Assembly (NCBI GenBank): GCA_964396265.1
Contig: CAYNEM010000004.1
Span: 1-64,000, forward strand
DNA from: EA-27 sp964396265
GTDB lineage: Archaea > Thermoplasmatota > Thermoplasmata > RBG-16-68-12 > EA-27
Reading direction: 5' to 3'
DNA: 64,000 nt
Shown here: positions 42,984 through 51,784 of the stretch, in pieces
Position numbering within the stretch: position 1 is the first letter of the stretch
Layout: the number at the start of each line of letters is the position of its first letter
The notes under the pieces: generated by a model
What the model was told of the DNA's origin: nothing
What the model saw: the letters and a program-made list of their open reading frames with translations, nothing else
The model's database searches: none
Translations under genes and position numbers: made by a program

Positions 42984-43538
42984 TCACGTTCTGAGCTTGG
43001 CGGCGAACTCCTTCCGGAATTTCGCGACCTTCGGCGCGATGATCGCGCGGCAATATCCCGCCCAGGGGTTCTTCGCGAAGTAGTCCTGATGGTACTCCTC
43101 CCCGCGGTAGAACGCGAGGATCGGAGTGACCTCCGTGACGATCGGGGCGTCCCAAAGCTTGGCGGCCTCGATTTCGCGCACCACGCTCTTCGCAGTCGCC
43201 TCTTGCTCGGGGGTCTGGAAGAGGATCACGGAACGGTACTGTGTGCCGTCGTCGTTCCCCTGGCGGTTGAGTGTCGTGGGGTCGTGGACAGAGAAGAACA
43301 CCTTCAGGAGGTCTGCCAGGGAGATCTCCTTCGAGTCGAACGTGACTTGCACGACCTCCGCGTGCCCCGTCGTGTCCGTGCACACCTGCTTGTACGTGGG
43401 GTTCTTCACGCGGCCCCCCGCGTAGCCGACCTCCACCTTCGCGACACCGCGTAACTCTTGAAAGAGGGGCTGCAGGCACCAGAAGCAGCCGCCGCCGAGG
43501 GTCACCGTTTGCAATCCTATGTTCCCTTCCATGTCCAT
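42984..43538 (-). CDS. msrA: Peptide methionine sulfoxide reductase MsrA
   Basis: 184 residues. GCFWCLQPLF contains the catalytic cysteine and GYAGG, TGHAEVV, FFSVHDPTTLNRQGND and GTQYRS follow in the standard order. It reduces methionine-S-sulfoxide in oxidised proteins. Resolving cysteines toward the C-terminus: one in GYCRAI. TTAA at 43566-43569 is the promoter box, 28-31 bases upstream. Confidence 0.95.
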   Translation of the reverse strand: MDMEGNIGLQTVTLGGGCFWCLQPLFQELRGVAKVEVGYAGGRVKNPTYKQVCTDTTGHAEVVQVTFDSKEISLADLLKVFFSVHDPTTLNRQGNDDGTQYRSVILFQTPEQEATAKSVVREIEAAKLWDAPIVTEVTPILAFYRGEEYHQDYFAKNPWAGYCRAIIAPKVAKFRKEFAAKLRT

Positions 43539-43604
43539 CCGCCACCCTCCTACCGGCGGAGGGGGTTAAGGCTTTCCGCAATCCCGCGGGAACCGGACCG
43601 CGCC

Positions 43605-44456
43605 CTAGGCGAACAACTTGGCGGCGTTGTCCCCGAGGATTCGGGCCTTGGCTCCCTCGGACAGTGGAAGCGCGCGGAACGCCGCCAGGTTCTCCGCGAT
43701 TCCCGGCACGCCGGGCCCGGGCCAGTCCGAGCCGAAGAGGGTCTTCTCCGCGACTTCCTCGAGCCGCGGGAAGTATCGCAGCAGATGCTTCGGCGGGATG
43801 CTCGAGATGTCCAGGTACACGTTCTTGTGGCGGCGGACGAGGAAGAACGCCTCTTCGCACCAGAAGGGGCGGCCGCCATGCGCGAGGATGATGCGCAGGT
43901 CCGGAAAGTCCACCGCCACGTCGTCCGCGGCGAGCGGGTTCCCGAATCGGGCGCGGGCTCCTGGGAAGACCGAGGTTCCGGTGTGGATCATCACGGGGAC
44001 CTTCGCGTCCTCCGCCACCTCGTACAGCGTGCGCAGCGCGGGCAGATTCCCGTGGAGGTAAGCGTTCGGCTCCAGGAGCTGGTGCGGGGGATGTATCTTG
44101 ATGCCGCCGATGTGATCGTCCCGTACGAGCTTCCGAATCGCCTTCTCTGGTTCCGGCGTCAGGCGCGGGTGCACGGAACCGAAGGGGATGAGCCTCCTCC
44201 GATCCGCCTCGGCATACTTCACGACGTACGCATTGACCTTGTCCGTGTAGCCCATGACTTCGGGCGCAACGTAGTTGATGAGACAAGCGCGCTCAACGTC
44301 CACGGCATCGAGATGCGCGAGGAAGGCATTCGGGTCGCGAGCGATCCGGAGAAGCACATCGAAGTCTTGCCGCTCCCGTTTCATCTCCTCGAGGATCGCG
44401 GGCTTCAGCATCTCGAAGGGCTGAATGTGGACATGCGCGTCCGTGACGCCGGGCAC
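43605..44456 (-). CDS. Amidohydrolase family 2 (decarboxylase-like TIM barrel)
   Basis: 283 residues from GTG 44456. Metal-binding HxH in TDAHVHIQPF near the start, GIKIHPPHQL, MIHTGTSVF, ILAHGGRPFW, and a final aspartate in FGSDWPGPG define the amidohydrolase-related family 2, which includes many decarboxylases such as those acting on aromatic acids. Substrate unknown. TTAA at 44480-44483 is 24-27 bases upstream. Confidence 0.85.
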   Translation of the reverse strand: MPGVTDAHVHIQPFEMLKPAILEEMKRERQDFDVLLRIARDPNAFLAHLDAVDVERACLINYVAPEVMGYTDKVNAYVVKYAEADRRRLIPFGSVHPRLTPEPEKAIRKLVRDDHIGGIKIHPPHQLLEPNAYLHGNLPALRTLYEVAEDAKVPVMIHTGTSVFPGARARFGNPLAADDVAVDFPDLRIILAHGGRPFWCEEAFFLVRRHKNVYLDISSIPPKHLLRYFPRLEEVAEKTLFGSDWPGPGVPGIAENLAAFRALPLSEGAKARILGDNAAKLFA

Positions 44457-44589
44457 GCGACGCGCAAAGGGTGGGCGTCTTAAGACGTTTCGCGGCGCCC
44501 CATGCGCAGCCACTCTCCAAGGATGGGGCCCTCACGTCGCTCTTCATCAGGCGCGAACGGTCGTCGTTCTGAGAGAGTCGTAACGGAAT

Positions 44590-44595
44590 GTATAA
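44590..44595 (+). promoter_or_regulatory. TATA box of the leuCD operon
   Basis: TATAAA lies 26-31 bases before ATG 44621, consistent with a leaderless transcript. Confidence 0.6.
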
Positions 44596-44620
44596 ACCCC
44601 GGGGCGCGGAGTGCGTGGAC

Positions 44621-45889
44621 ATGGCGGGCAGGGGCCTAACGCTCGCGGAGAAGATCCTCTCCGCCAAGGTCGGCCGCGAGGTCCGGGCGGGCGAGATCGT
44701 GGTCTCCCCGGTGGACCTCGCCTACGTGCAGGACGGCACGGGGCCGCTCACGTTTCGCCAGATGGAGAAGATGGGGATCCCGCGGGCCGCGGACCCGAGG
44801 CGCGCGATCGTGTTCATCGACCATGGATCCCCGCCGCCGCGAAAGGAATTGGCTCAGGACCACGTCTACCTTCGGGAGTTCGCCGCCAAGACCGGCATGG
44901 TCCTGCACGACATCGGCGACGGGGTGTGCCACCAGGTCGCGTTCGAGAAGTATGTCCGCCCGTGGGACGTCGTGATCGGGGCGGACTCCCACACGGTCAT
45001 GGGCGGCGCGATGGGCGCCTTCGCGACGGGAATGGGGAGCACGGACGTCGGGGTGGCGCTCGGCCTCGGGAAGACGTGGCTCCGTGTGCCGGAGTCGTTC
45101 CGGTTCGAGGTGACGCGACAGCTCCCGGCGGGAGTGATGTCGAAGGACCTCATCCTCCGCGTCCTCGGCGACATCCGGTCGGACGGGGCCACCTACATGA
45201 GCATGGAGTGGGGCGGTTCCGGCATCGATCGGATGCCGATGCACGAGCGGATGACCCTCAGCAACATGGCGGTCGAGGCGGGGGGGAAGTGCGGCCCCAT
45301 CGCCTCGGACCAGGAGACGCGCGCGTACCTGTCGGTCCACGACCGCGCACAGGACTGGAGGCCGATCGTGCCGGACGCAGACGCGCAGTACGCGAAGGTC
45401 TTCGACTACGACGCCTCCGGCCTCGAACCCGTCGTCGCGACTCCCGGGAGCGAAGACAACATCGTGCCCGTGACGGATCCATCCCTTCGAGACGTGCCCA
45501 TCCACCAGGTCTACGTCGGCGCGTGCACGAACGGACGCTTCGAGGACATCGCCGCCTTCGCAAAGGTCGTCCAAGGCGAGACGCGGTCGCCGGGCACGCG
45601 CGTCATCGTGACCCCCGCCAGCAAGGAGGCGTACCTCCTGACGCTCCGGTCCGGCCACCTTCAGACCCTGCTTGACTTCGGGGCGATGGTCAACAGCCCC
45701 GGTTGTGCAGCCTGTCCGGGCGTGCACGGGGGCATCCCTGGGGACGGAGAGAACGTGCTGAGCACGCAGAACCGCAACTACAAGGGCCGCATGGGGAACC
45801 CCAGTGCGTTCGTGTACCTGGGCTCCCCGCTGACCGCGGCCGCCACCGCCATCTACGGCGTGATCACGGACCCGAGGACGGTGGTCTGA
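44621..45889 (+). CDS. leuC: 3-isopropylmalate / homoaconitate dehydratase, large subunit
   Basis: 422 residues, the short archaeal form of the aconitase-family large subunit. Seen: FIDHGSPPP, GADSHTVMGGAMGAFATGMGSTD and the three [4Fe-4S] cysteines in VGACTNGR and GCAACPG. It isomerises 2-isopropylmalate (leucine pathway) or homocitrate-type acids; sequence alone does not decide. The stop overlaps the next start (TGATG), so the large and small subunits are translated together. Confidence 0.92.
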   Translation: MAGRGLTLAEKILSAKVGREVRAGEIVVSPVDLAYVQDGTGPLTFRQMEKMGIPRAADPRRAIVFIDHGSPPPRKELAQDHVYLREFAAKTGMVLHDIGDGVCHQVAFEKYVRPWDVVIGADSHTVMGGAMGAFATGMGSTDVGVALGLGKTWLRVPESFRFEVTRQLPAGVMSKDLILRVLGDIRSDGATYMSMEWGGSGIDRMPMHERMTLSNMAVEAGGKCGPIASDQETRAYLSVHDRAQDWRPIVPDADAQYAKVFDYDASGLEPVVATPGSEDNIVPVTDPSLRDVPIHQVYVGACTNGRFEDIAAFAKVVQGETRSPGTRVIVTPASKEAYLLTLRSGHLQTLLDFGAMVNSPGCAACPGVHGGIPGDGENVLSTQNRNYKGRMGNPSAFVYLGSPLTAAATAIYGVITDPRTVV

Positions 45890-46383
45890 TGGGCCGCGCG
45901 TGGAAGTTTGGGGACAACATCTCCACGGACCTGATCTCCGCCGGGCGGTTCTACCATCTTCGGTCGAATCTGCCGGAGCTCGCGAAGCACACACTGGAGG
46001 ATGCCCGTGCGGAGTTCGCCGCCAACGTGAAGGCGGGCGATTTCGTCGTCGGCGGCCGCAACTTCGGGAAGGGGTCATCCCGGGAGCACGCGCCGATCGT
46101 GATCAAGATGTCCAGCGTTCGCGCGGTCCTCGCGAAGTCGTTCGCGCGCATCTTCTATCGGAACTGCGTCAACAGCGGCCTTCCCTCGATCGTCTGCGAC
46201 ACGGATGGGATCGAGGACGGGGACGATCTCGACGTCGACTTCGTCGCGGGCGTCGTCCACGACCGGACACGAGGCACGCAACTCGCGTTCGCCCCGCTCC
46301 CGGCCGTCATGGAGGCCATCATGGCGGAGGGCGGCCTCGCGGAGTACATCGTGAAGCACGGGGACCTGGTCATCCGGCCGTGA
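45889..46383 (+). CDS. leuD: 3-isopropylmalate / homoaconitate dehydratase, small subunit
   Basis: 164 residues. Typical swivelling-domain motifs: GDNISTDLISAGRFY, GGRNFGKGSSREHAP and SFARIFYRNCVNSGLP. The substrate loop reads YHLRSN, related to the YLR loop of isopropylmalate and homoaconitate enzymes. Forms the heterodimer with the preceding large subunit. It ends head-on against the ferredoxin gene with no gap. Confidence 0.92.
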   Translation: MGRAWKFGDNISTDLISAGRFYHLRSNLPELAKHTLEDARAEFAANVKAGDFVVGGRNFGKGSSREHAPIVIKMSSVRAVLAKSFARIFYRNCVNSGLPSIVCDTDGIEDGDDLDVDFVAGVVHDRTRGTQLAFAPLPAVMEAIMAEGGLAEYIVKHGDLVIRP

Positions 46384-46812
46384 CTACACCGGGTTGATCT
46401 TGATCGCCAGCGTCGGGCACGCGGTCTCGCACGCCATGCAGTCGATGCAGTCCGACTCACGGATCGGATCGCACTTGTCCGTCCGATACAGGTTCCATTC
46501 CTCGCCGCCCTTCTCCATGATCTTGTCGGTCCCGGTGCCCTTCGCCCCGGGGTTGAAGTTCCATTCGAACACGTCGACGGGGCACACGTCCATGCACGCC
46601 CCGTCCCCAACGCACGACTCCCAGTCCACGGCCACGTGCGTCCCGTGGATCCCGAGCTTCGTCGGGTACGGCTTCTCCTCTGCGTCCATCCGCTGAACGC
46701 CCTCGCCCAGGATCTTGTGTCCCAGGTGCTCCCCGGTCTCCGGGTACTCCGACGTCTTCGTCAGGAAGTCCGGGTCGATGGGCTTCGGCTTGTAGTCGAC
46801 TTCGCGAGACAT
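46384..46812 (-). CDS. Zinc-containing ferredoxin (Sulfolobus/Thermoplasma type)
   Basis: 142 residues. The N-terminal extension has histidines H29, H32 and H56/H59 matching zinc ligands of archaeal Zfx ferredoxins. Cluster I motif C67..D70..C73..C77 has Asp in place of one cysteine, so a [3Fe-4S] cluster is expected; cluster II C122-C125-C128-C132 holds [4Fe-4S]. It is the likely soluble electron carrier between the 2-oxoacid oxidoreductase and the membrane hydrogenase further downstream. This type is known from Sulfolobales and Thermoplasma, supporting the taxonomic inference. Confidence 0.92.
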   Translation of the reverse strand: MSREVDYKPKPIDPDFLTKTSEYPETGEHLGHKILGEGVQRMDAEEKPYPTKLGIHGTHVAVDWESCVGDGACMDVCPVDVFEWNFNPGAKGTGTDKIMEKGGEEWNLYRTDKCDPIRESDCIDCMACETACPTLAIKINPV

Positions 46813-46936
46813 GTGGAATCCCAGATGGAGAAACCGCACCCCCTTTTAGACATTCTGTAGCGGGGAGGGCTGCGGACGCCAGGGCCCCGGGGACAGTCTC
46901 CGGAATGTTTTTCCGGGCCCGCAAACTCCCCGAACC

Positions 46937-47893
46937 ATGTCCAGCGACCCGCCCCGGCGCTTTGGTCTTTCCTTGATCCTGTCGGCCGCCGTGATCAGCG
47001 GCGTTGCCACGTTCGTGAACACGTTCGCGGTCTCAGGGACGAACTCCGACGCGTTCATCACCGCCCGGAACGGCCTCGTCGCGCTCCTCCTCGCTCCCCT
47101 CTTTATTTGGACTTGGCGGGTCCAGAAGCAGTCCCTCAGTCGGTCCGGTTGGGTCCGCCTCGCCGCCATCGGCCTCGTGGGCGGCGCAATCCCATTCCTC
47201 ATGTTCTTCCGCGGAATCCAGCTCGCGGTCCAGGTCGGAGGGCCCGAAGGCCGGGTCACCGCCTCGTTCCTCTTCCGCGCCCTGTTCCTGATGGCGACGG
47301 TCCTCTCGATCGTCGTCCTTCGCGAGCGCCCCTCATGGCGGCTCGGCACCGCCACGGTCGCCCTCCTCGCCGGAAACGTCCTCCTCGCCTCGCTCCGGGA
47401 CCCCCTTTGGACGGATGGCGCTTCCCTGGTGCTGGTCGCCACCGCCCTCTGGGCTGTGGAATACACGATCTCCAAGCACACGATGCGCGACCTCCCCCCG
47501 ATGACCGTCGCCTTCGGGCGCATGGCCTTCGGTGCCGCGTTCTTGTCTGCATATCTCCTCGCGAGCGGCCAACTTGCGGTCGTCGGCACCTTCAGCGGGG
47601 CGCAAGTGCAGTGGATCGTCCTCAGTGCCGTGCTTCTCCTTGGGTTCGTGACCTCGTGGTATACGGGACTGAAGCACGTGGATCTCTCCGTGGCCGCGTC
47701 GGTCCTCGTCCTCGGTTTCCCCGTGACCTGGGTCCTGAGCACTCTCGCGGGCCGCGCCCGTTTCGACATCGTGCAGGCGGCGGGCGCATCCGCCGTCGCC
47801 TTCGGCGTCGTGCTCGCCATCGGCCTGGCGGCACTGCGGGAATCATGGATCCCCGCTATTCGGTTCCTCGTCCGTCGAGGGGCCGCGCGATGA
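46937..47893 (+). CDS. EamA/DMT-family transporter
   Basis: 318 residues, ten transmembrane helices in two EamA halves: FVNTFAVSGTNSDAFITARN opens the first and ALWAVEYTISKHTMRDLPP the second. The family exports or imports metabolites such as amino acids. Its last 4 bases overlap the next start (ATGA), so it is co-transcribed with the 245-residue gene that follows. Confidence 0.85.
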   Translation: MSSDPPRRFGLSLILSAAVISGVATFVNTFAVSGTNSDAFITARNGLVALLLAPLFIWTWRVQKQSLSRSGWVRLAAIGLVGGAIPFLMFFRGIQLAVQVGGPEGRVTASFLFRALFLMATVLSIVVLRERPSWRLGTATVALLAGNVLLASLRDPLWTDGASLVLVATALWAVEYTISKHTMRDLPPMTVAFGRMAFGAAFLSAYLLASGQLAVVGTFSGAQVQWIVLSAVLLLGFVTSWYTGLKHVDLSVAASVLVLGFPVTWVLSTLAGRARFDIVQAAGASAVAFGVVLAIGLAALRESWIPAIRFLVRRGAAR

Positions 47894-48627
47894 CCGGCGT
47901 CCCCCTGTGTTCGCGCTTCAGCCTGCCGACGAACCGCCTGGGATTCTGCGGCACCCCGGAGGCGGGGCGGTGGCTCCGTCTTGCGATCTCGGAGGGGACG
48001 GAGATCGAACGTGCGGAGCAGGCGCTCCGGAGCTTCGAGGCGCTGTACCCGTATCTGGCGACGATTGGGGCTGCCGCAGGCCTGGACCCATTCGACGCGC
48101 GCGTCGTCGAGGCGTACTGGATCGGCAACGACCTGTTGGACCGCGATTGGCGGGAACCCTTCGGAGCCCTTTTGGAAACTCTGACGTCGCGGGGCCTCCC
48201 GCGTTCGTTGGCCACACGCCTTGCGACGATTCTCCCAAAGGGTGCGATTCCCCACCACACGTTCCATGTCCTGTTCGTGGGCGTCGGGGCGGTGACGGGC
48301 CATGTGCCCACGACCCTCCCGAACATAGAGCGTTGCCGGGTCTCGTGGGGGAACGTCCAGGAGGTTCGCGACCACGCCCTCCTGGTCGAGGGCCCCAGCC
48401 TGCTCTGGGATGGCCGCTTCTTTCGCCTCGGACCTCGCCGATCCTTCTCCGTCGAGACCGACACTGAGCTGCTGACCGACCCGAAGGAGGCCGATGCCGT
48501 GGCGACCCACTGGGAACACGCGGTATGCAAGCTCGATCCGGATCGTTTGGCGGCTCTGCAGCGGTATACGCAGCTTTCGGTCGATGCAGCCAGCGAGGCC
48601 GCACGTGGTTTGGCGGCGGAGTCCTGA
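47890..48627 (+). CDS. Hydrogenase-neighbourhood protein (DUF6390-like, tentative)
   Basis: 245 residues, soluble, with conserved-looking motifs YWIGNDLLD, PHHTFHVLFVGVGAVTGHV and CRVSWGNVQEV. I believe it belongs to DUF6390, proteins often encoded beside [NiFe] hydrogenase genes, and here it sits next to convergent hypA/hypC. The role is unknown. It overlaps the EamA transporter by 4 bases. Confidence 0.55.
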   Translation: MTGVPLCSRFSLPTNRLGFCGTPEAGRWLRLAISEGTEIERAEQALRSFEALYPYLATIGAAAGLDPFDARVVEAYWIGNDLLDRDWREPFGALLETLTSRGLPRSLATRLATILPKGAIPHHTFHVLFVGVGAVTGHVPTTLPNIERCRVSWGNVQEVRDHALLVEGPSLLWDGRFFRLGPRRSFSVETDTELLTDPKEADAVATHWEHAVCKLDPDRLAALQRYTQLSVDAASEAARGLAAES

Positions 48628-48628
48628 C

Positions 48629-48976
48629 CTACGAAGTGGGGCCGCCGATCGCGACGGTCCAACCCCTGCCGTCCAATCGAAGGCTGGCGTTCCCGCATCG
48701 CCTGCACGCTGAAGCGTCTCGTGCGTCTCGCATGGGTTCTGCGTTCCCGCACGCTTCGCAGACGAGGGTCGCAGGAATCGATTCGAGGACGAGCTCCGCC
48801 CCTTTGGCGGCGGTCCCGCGCGCTTGTTCGTCGAAGGCTGCTCGTAACGCTTCCCGGGAGATCGATTCGAGTTCGCCGATTCTTACGAAGAGCCGTTTCA
48901 AGGGCGCGCCACCCTGACGATCCCTCTGGTCGAGGGCCGCACGAAGGATCCGCTCCGCAAGGATCGTCTCATGCAC
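48629..48976 (-). CDS. hypA: Hydrogenase nickel-incorporation protein HypA
   Basis: 115 residues from GTG 48976. Starts MHETILAERIL, whose His2 and first residues bind nickel, and contains the zinc site CEACGN ... CRRCG. It delivers nickel to the hydrogenase large subunit. The gene overlaps the hypC end by 8 bases. Other maturation genes (hypB, D, E, F) are not in the window. Confidence 0.9.
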   Translation of the reverse strand: MHETILAERILRAALDQRDRQGGAPLKRLFVRIGELESISREALRAAFDEQARGTAAKGAELVLESIPATLVCEACGNAEPMRDARDASACRRCGNASLRLDGRGWTVAIGGPTS

Positions 48977-49193
48977 CGGTCGCGGCCTCCACCTCGGCCC
49001 AGGCCCGCAACGCCGCCCGTGCATCCTCGGGATCGAGCACCTGCACGATGACGCCCGAAACCATGAGGACATAGTCCCCGACGGCGGGGGTGAGGAACGA
49101 TGCATCAACTTGGCGCTGCCGGCCTCGGCTCTCGACGAGGGCATGCGTGCCCTCGACCGCCAACACCTTCGCAGGCACGGTGAGACACATCAC
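48969..49193 (-). CDS. hypC: Hydrogenase assembly chaperone HypC
   Basis: 74 residues. The hallmark MCLTVPAKV places the essential cysteine second, after removal of an extra methionine (start at 49190 or 49193). The remainder follows the HypC beta barrel (VGDYVLMVSGVIVQVLD). HypC carries the Fe(CN)2CO unit with HypD. A CCTTATGAGG box at 49214-49221 on the minus strand is the promoter of hypCA. Confidence 0.92.
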   Translation of the reverse strand: MMCLTVPAKVLAVEGTHALVESRGRQRQVDASFLTPAVGDYVLMVSGVIVQVLDPEDARAALRAWAEVEAATGA

Positions 49194-49277
49194 CCTGGGA
49201 GGCCTCCGCGTGCCTCATAAGGCTGACGCTATGGCCACGGCGCCGCCGCGGCGACGGACCCCCGCAGTCTTGGGTCC

Positions 49278-49733
49278 TCACATCGCTTCTATGGGCGGAG
49301 TCCGCTCGTGCGGGAGGAGTGCCCGGGTGTCCTTCGCGGCCGCTCTCACCAGGTCGAAGTTGGAGACGATCCCGACGATCTCCTTCCCGTTGAAGACGGC
49401 GAGGTGGCGCAGGTTCAACCGCGTCATCATCTGCGCCGCGTCCTTCGCCCGGACGCCGGGCGTCACGAGGACGATCGGCGTCGTGCGGAAGCCGGCGACC
49501 GTCGTGTCCTCGAGATCCCTCCCGCTCGCGATCGCGTCGACGAGGTCGCTCGAGGTGAGGATGCCGTAGGGCTCCTCCTGCTCCACCGGCCAGACGATGA
49601 GGGAGTTGATCCCCTTGGAGGCCATCGCCCGGATTGCCGTCCCCAGCGACGATTCCTCGCTGATGCCGTGGACTTCGCTCGTCATCACATCCCGGACTTT
49701 CAGTTCTACCACGTCAACCACCCGGCCCAACAT
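49278..49733 (-). CDS. Two-CBS-domain protein
   Basis: 151 residues: VELKVRDVMTSEVHGIS and VAGFRTTPIVLVTPGVR are the starts of two CBS units, each with the GILTSSDL / GIVSNFDL end. CBS pairs bind adenine nucleotides and sense energy state. It lies between hypCA and the CoA-transferase gene, and a second such gene is at 55321 in the hydrogenase cluster, so a link to energy metabolism is likely. Confidence 0.88.
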   Translation of the reverse strand: MLGRVVDVVELKVRDVMTSEVHGISEESSLGTAIRAMASKGINSLIVWPVEQEEPYGILTSSDLVDAIASGRDLEDTTVAGFRTTPIVLVTPGVRAKDAAQMMTRLNLRHLAVFNGKEIVGIVSNFDLVRAAAKDTRALLPHERTPPIEAM

Positions 49734-49820
49734 GCCGGCGGCCGGGAAGGCTCTTGAGACACTACTGTTCGGGCAAGTACATACGCCCCAATAATCGGAA
49801 ACCCGCGTCAGGTTCTTCCC

Positions 49821-51704
49821 GTGACGTCCCTTCCCGCGAGAAGACCGACCATGGCCGCCCCCGAATGGACGGAGGACTGGGCTTCCAAGGTGACGACCGC
49901 GGAGGGCGCCGTGCGACACATCAAGAGCGGCGACCACGTGTTCGTGGGGAGCGGCGCCTCGACCCCCCAGCTCCTTGTCCAGGCGATGTGCTCGCCCTCG
50001 CTCGACGTCGCGGACGTCGAGGTCACTTCGATCATGACCTCGGGTCCAGCTCCCTATTGCGAGCCCGCGGCGTCGGGACGGTTCCGACACAACGCGATGT
50101 TCATCGGCGCGAACGCCCGCGGAGCCGTCCGGGAGGGGCTGGCCGACTACACGCCCATCCACCTCTCCGACGTGCCCCGCCTGTTCCGCTCCCGCCAGAA
50201 ACCGATCGACGTCGCCTTGATCGTGGTGAGCGAGCCGCGCTACGGGACGACGACGCTGGGCGCCTCCGTCGACGTGGTCCGAGCCGCGGTCGATGTCGCG
50301 GGGACCGTCATCGCGGAGGTGAACCCACGGATGCCCCGGACGTCCGGGGATGCCGTCCTCAAGCTCGAGGAGATCGACTGGCTCATACCCCACACCTTCG
50401 AGCTGCCGGAATACGCGCCCGCGGTCTCCCAGGGGGCTGCCGAGAGGATCGGAGGCCACATCGCCCGGCTCGTCGAGGACGGGAGCACCATCCAGGCGGG
50501 GATCGGGTCCATCCCGGACGCGGCGCTGGCGGCGCTGAAGGGGAAGCGGGATCTGGGCGTTCATACCGAGATGCTTTCGGACGGGATGGTCGATCTCATG
50601 GAGCATGGGGTCGTCACGAACCGACTCAAGGCACTCGACCCGGGGCGGACCGTCACATCTTTCGTCCTCGGCACGCGGCGCGCGTACGATTTCGTGGACG
50701 ACAACGCGGACGTGCTGTTCCGTTCGACGGAATACACGAACGATCCGAGCATCATCGCCCGCCAGCCCCGGATGGTCGCGATCAACGGTGCGATCGAGGT
50801 CGACCTCACCGGCCAGGTGTGCGCCGACTCCGTCGGCTCTCGTTTCTACAGCGGGTTCGGCGGGCAGGTCGACTTCATGCGCGGCGCATCCCGTTCGCCC
50901 GGCGGCAAGCCGATCATCGCCCTCCCCTCGACGGTCCAGGACGAACAGATCTCGCGGATCGTGCCGCGGCTCGCGCCGGGAGCGGGGGTCGTCACGAATC
51001 GGGCGGATGTCCATTTCGTGATCACGGAGTACGGGGTCGCGGACCTCCATGGGAAGTCGGCACGAGAACGGGCCCTCGCCCTCGTGCAGATCGCGCACCC
51101 GCGTTTCCGGCAGTGGCTGATGCGGGAAGCGAAGGCGCTGTGCCTCGTGTACGCGGACCAGCTCGAGCCGACGGCCGAAGGTCCCTTCTACCCCGAGCAA
51201 TGGGAAGGGTGGTTTGCGGCCCGTGACGGCACCCGCGTGTTCCTCAGGCCCGTGCGGCCCACGGACGAGGACCTCCTCAAGGACTACTTCTACGGACTCT
51301 CCCCGGAGACGATCTACATGCGGTACGCGGGGGTACGCAAGTCGTTGCCCCATGCGGACCGGCTGCGCATCGCGAACGTCGACTACGAGTCGGAGATGAC
51401 GATCGTTGCGGTCGCGATCGACGAGGACGGCCACGAACGGGTCGTCGGCCTCGGCACCTACGTCGTGGACCGTCAGAGGAACGAGGCCGAGACGGCTTTC
51501 ATGGTCGGGGACGAATACCAAGGGCGTGGGATCGGGGCTGCGTTGTTCCGACGGCTTGCCGACGTCGCCCGCACGAAGGGGATCCGCGCGCTCGTCGCGG
51601 ACGTGCTGCCGCAGAACGCCGCCATGTTCCGAGTCCTGACGAAATCGGGGCTCGCGGTGCAGATCGACGAGCGAACGGGTCGCGTCGTGGTCTCCTTGCG
51701 TTGA
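49821..51704 (+). CDS. Acetyl-CoA hydrolase/transferase fused to a GNAT acetyltransferase
   Basis: 627 residues from GTG 49821. Residues about 1-460 are a family I CoA-transferase / acetyl-CoA hydrolase: HTEMLSDGM supplies the conserved catalytic glutamate region, followed by AINGAIEVDLTGQVCADS and the GFGGQVDFMRGA loop. Residues about 475-627 are a GNAT domain with GDEYQGRGIGAAL, the acetyl-CoA pyrophosphate loop. The combination may move CoA between acids and modify itself or a partner by acetylation. CAATAATC near 49790 is about 30 bases upstream of the GTG. The por operon follows. Confidence 0.88.
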   Translation: MTSLPARRPTMAAPEWTEDWASKVTTAEGAVRHIKSGDHVFVGSGASTPQLLVQAMCSPSLDVADVEVTSIMTSGPAPYCEPAASGRFRHNAMFIGANARGAVREGLADYTPIHLSDVPRLFRSRQKPIDVALIVVSEPRYGTTTLGASVDVVRAAVDVAGTVIAEVNPRMPRTSGDAVLKLEEIDWLIPHTFELPEYAPAVSQGAAERIGGHIARLVEDGSTIQAGIGSIPDAALAALKGKRDLGVHTEMLSDGMVDLMEHGVVTNRLKALDPGRTVTSFVLGTRRAYDFVDDNADVLFRSTEYTNDPSIIARQPRMVAINGAIEVDLTGQVCADSVGSRFYSGFGGQVDFMRGASRSPGGKPIIALPSTVQDEQISRIVPRLAPGAGVVTNRADVHFVITEYGVADLHGKSARERALALVQIAHPRFRQWLMREAKALCLVYADQLEPTAEGPFYPEQWEGWFAARDGTRVFLRPVRPTDEDLLKDYFYGLSPETIYMRYAGVRKSLPHADRLRIANVDYESEMTIVAVAIDEDGHERVVGLGTYVVDRQRNEAETAFMVGDEYQGRGIGAALFRRLADVARTKGIRALVADVLPQNAAMFRVLTKSGLAVQIDERTGRVVVSLR

Positions 51705-51725
51705 ACGTGATCTCGGCTCCCGTAC

Positions 51726-51734
51726 ACTATATAA
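51726..51734 (+). promoter_or_regulatory. TATA box of the 2-oxoacid oxidoreductase operon
   Basis: ACTATATAA is a strong TATA element; transcription would begin near 51757, leaving a leader of about 28 bases before ATG 51785. Confidence 0.55.
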
Positions 51735-51784
51735 CGAAGGTTTTTGCGGAGCGCTCCCCCCTCAATGAGACTGGGGAAACGTCG

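Noticed and set aside
49734..51521. N-terminal extension of the CBS protein on the minus strand
   Set aside because: The extension is antisense to the CoA-transferase gene; the real start is ATG 49733.
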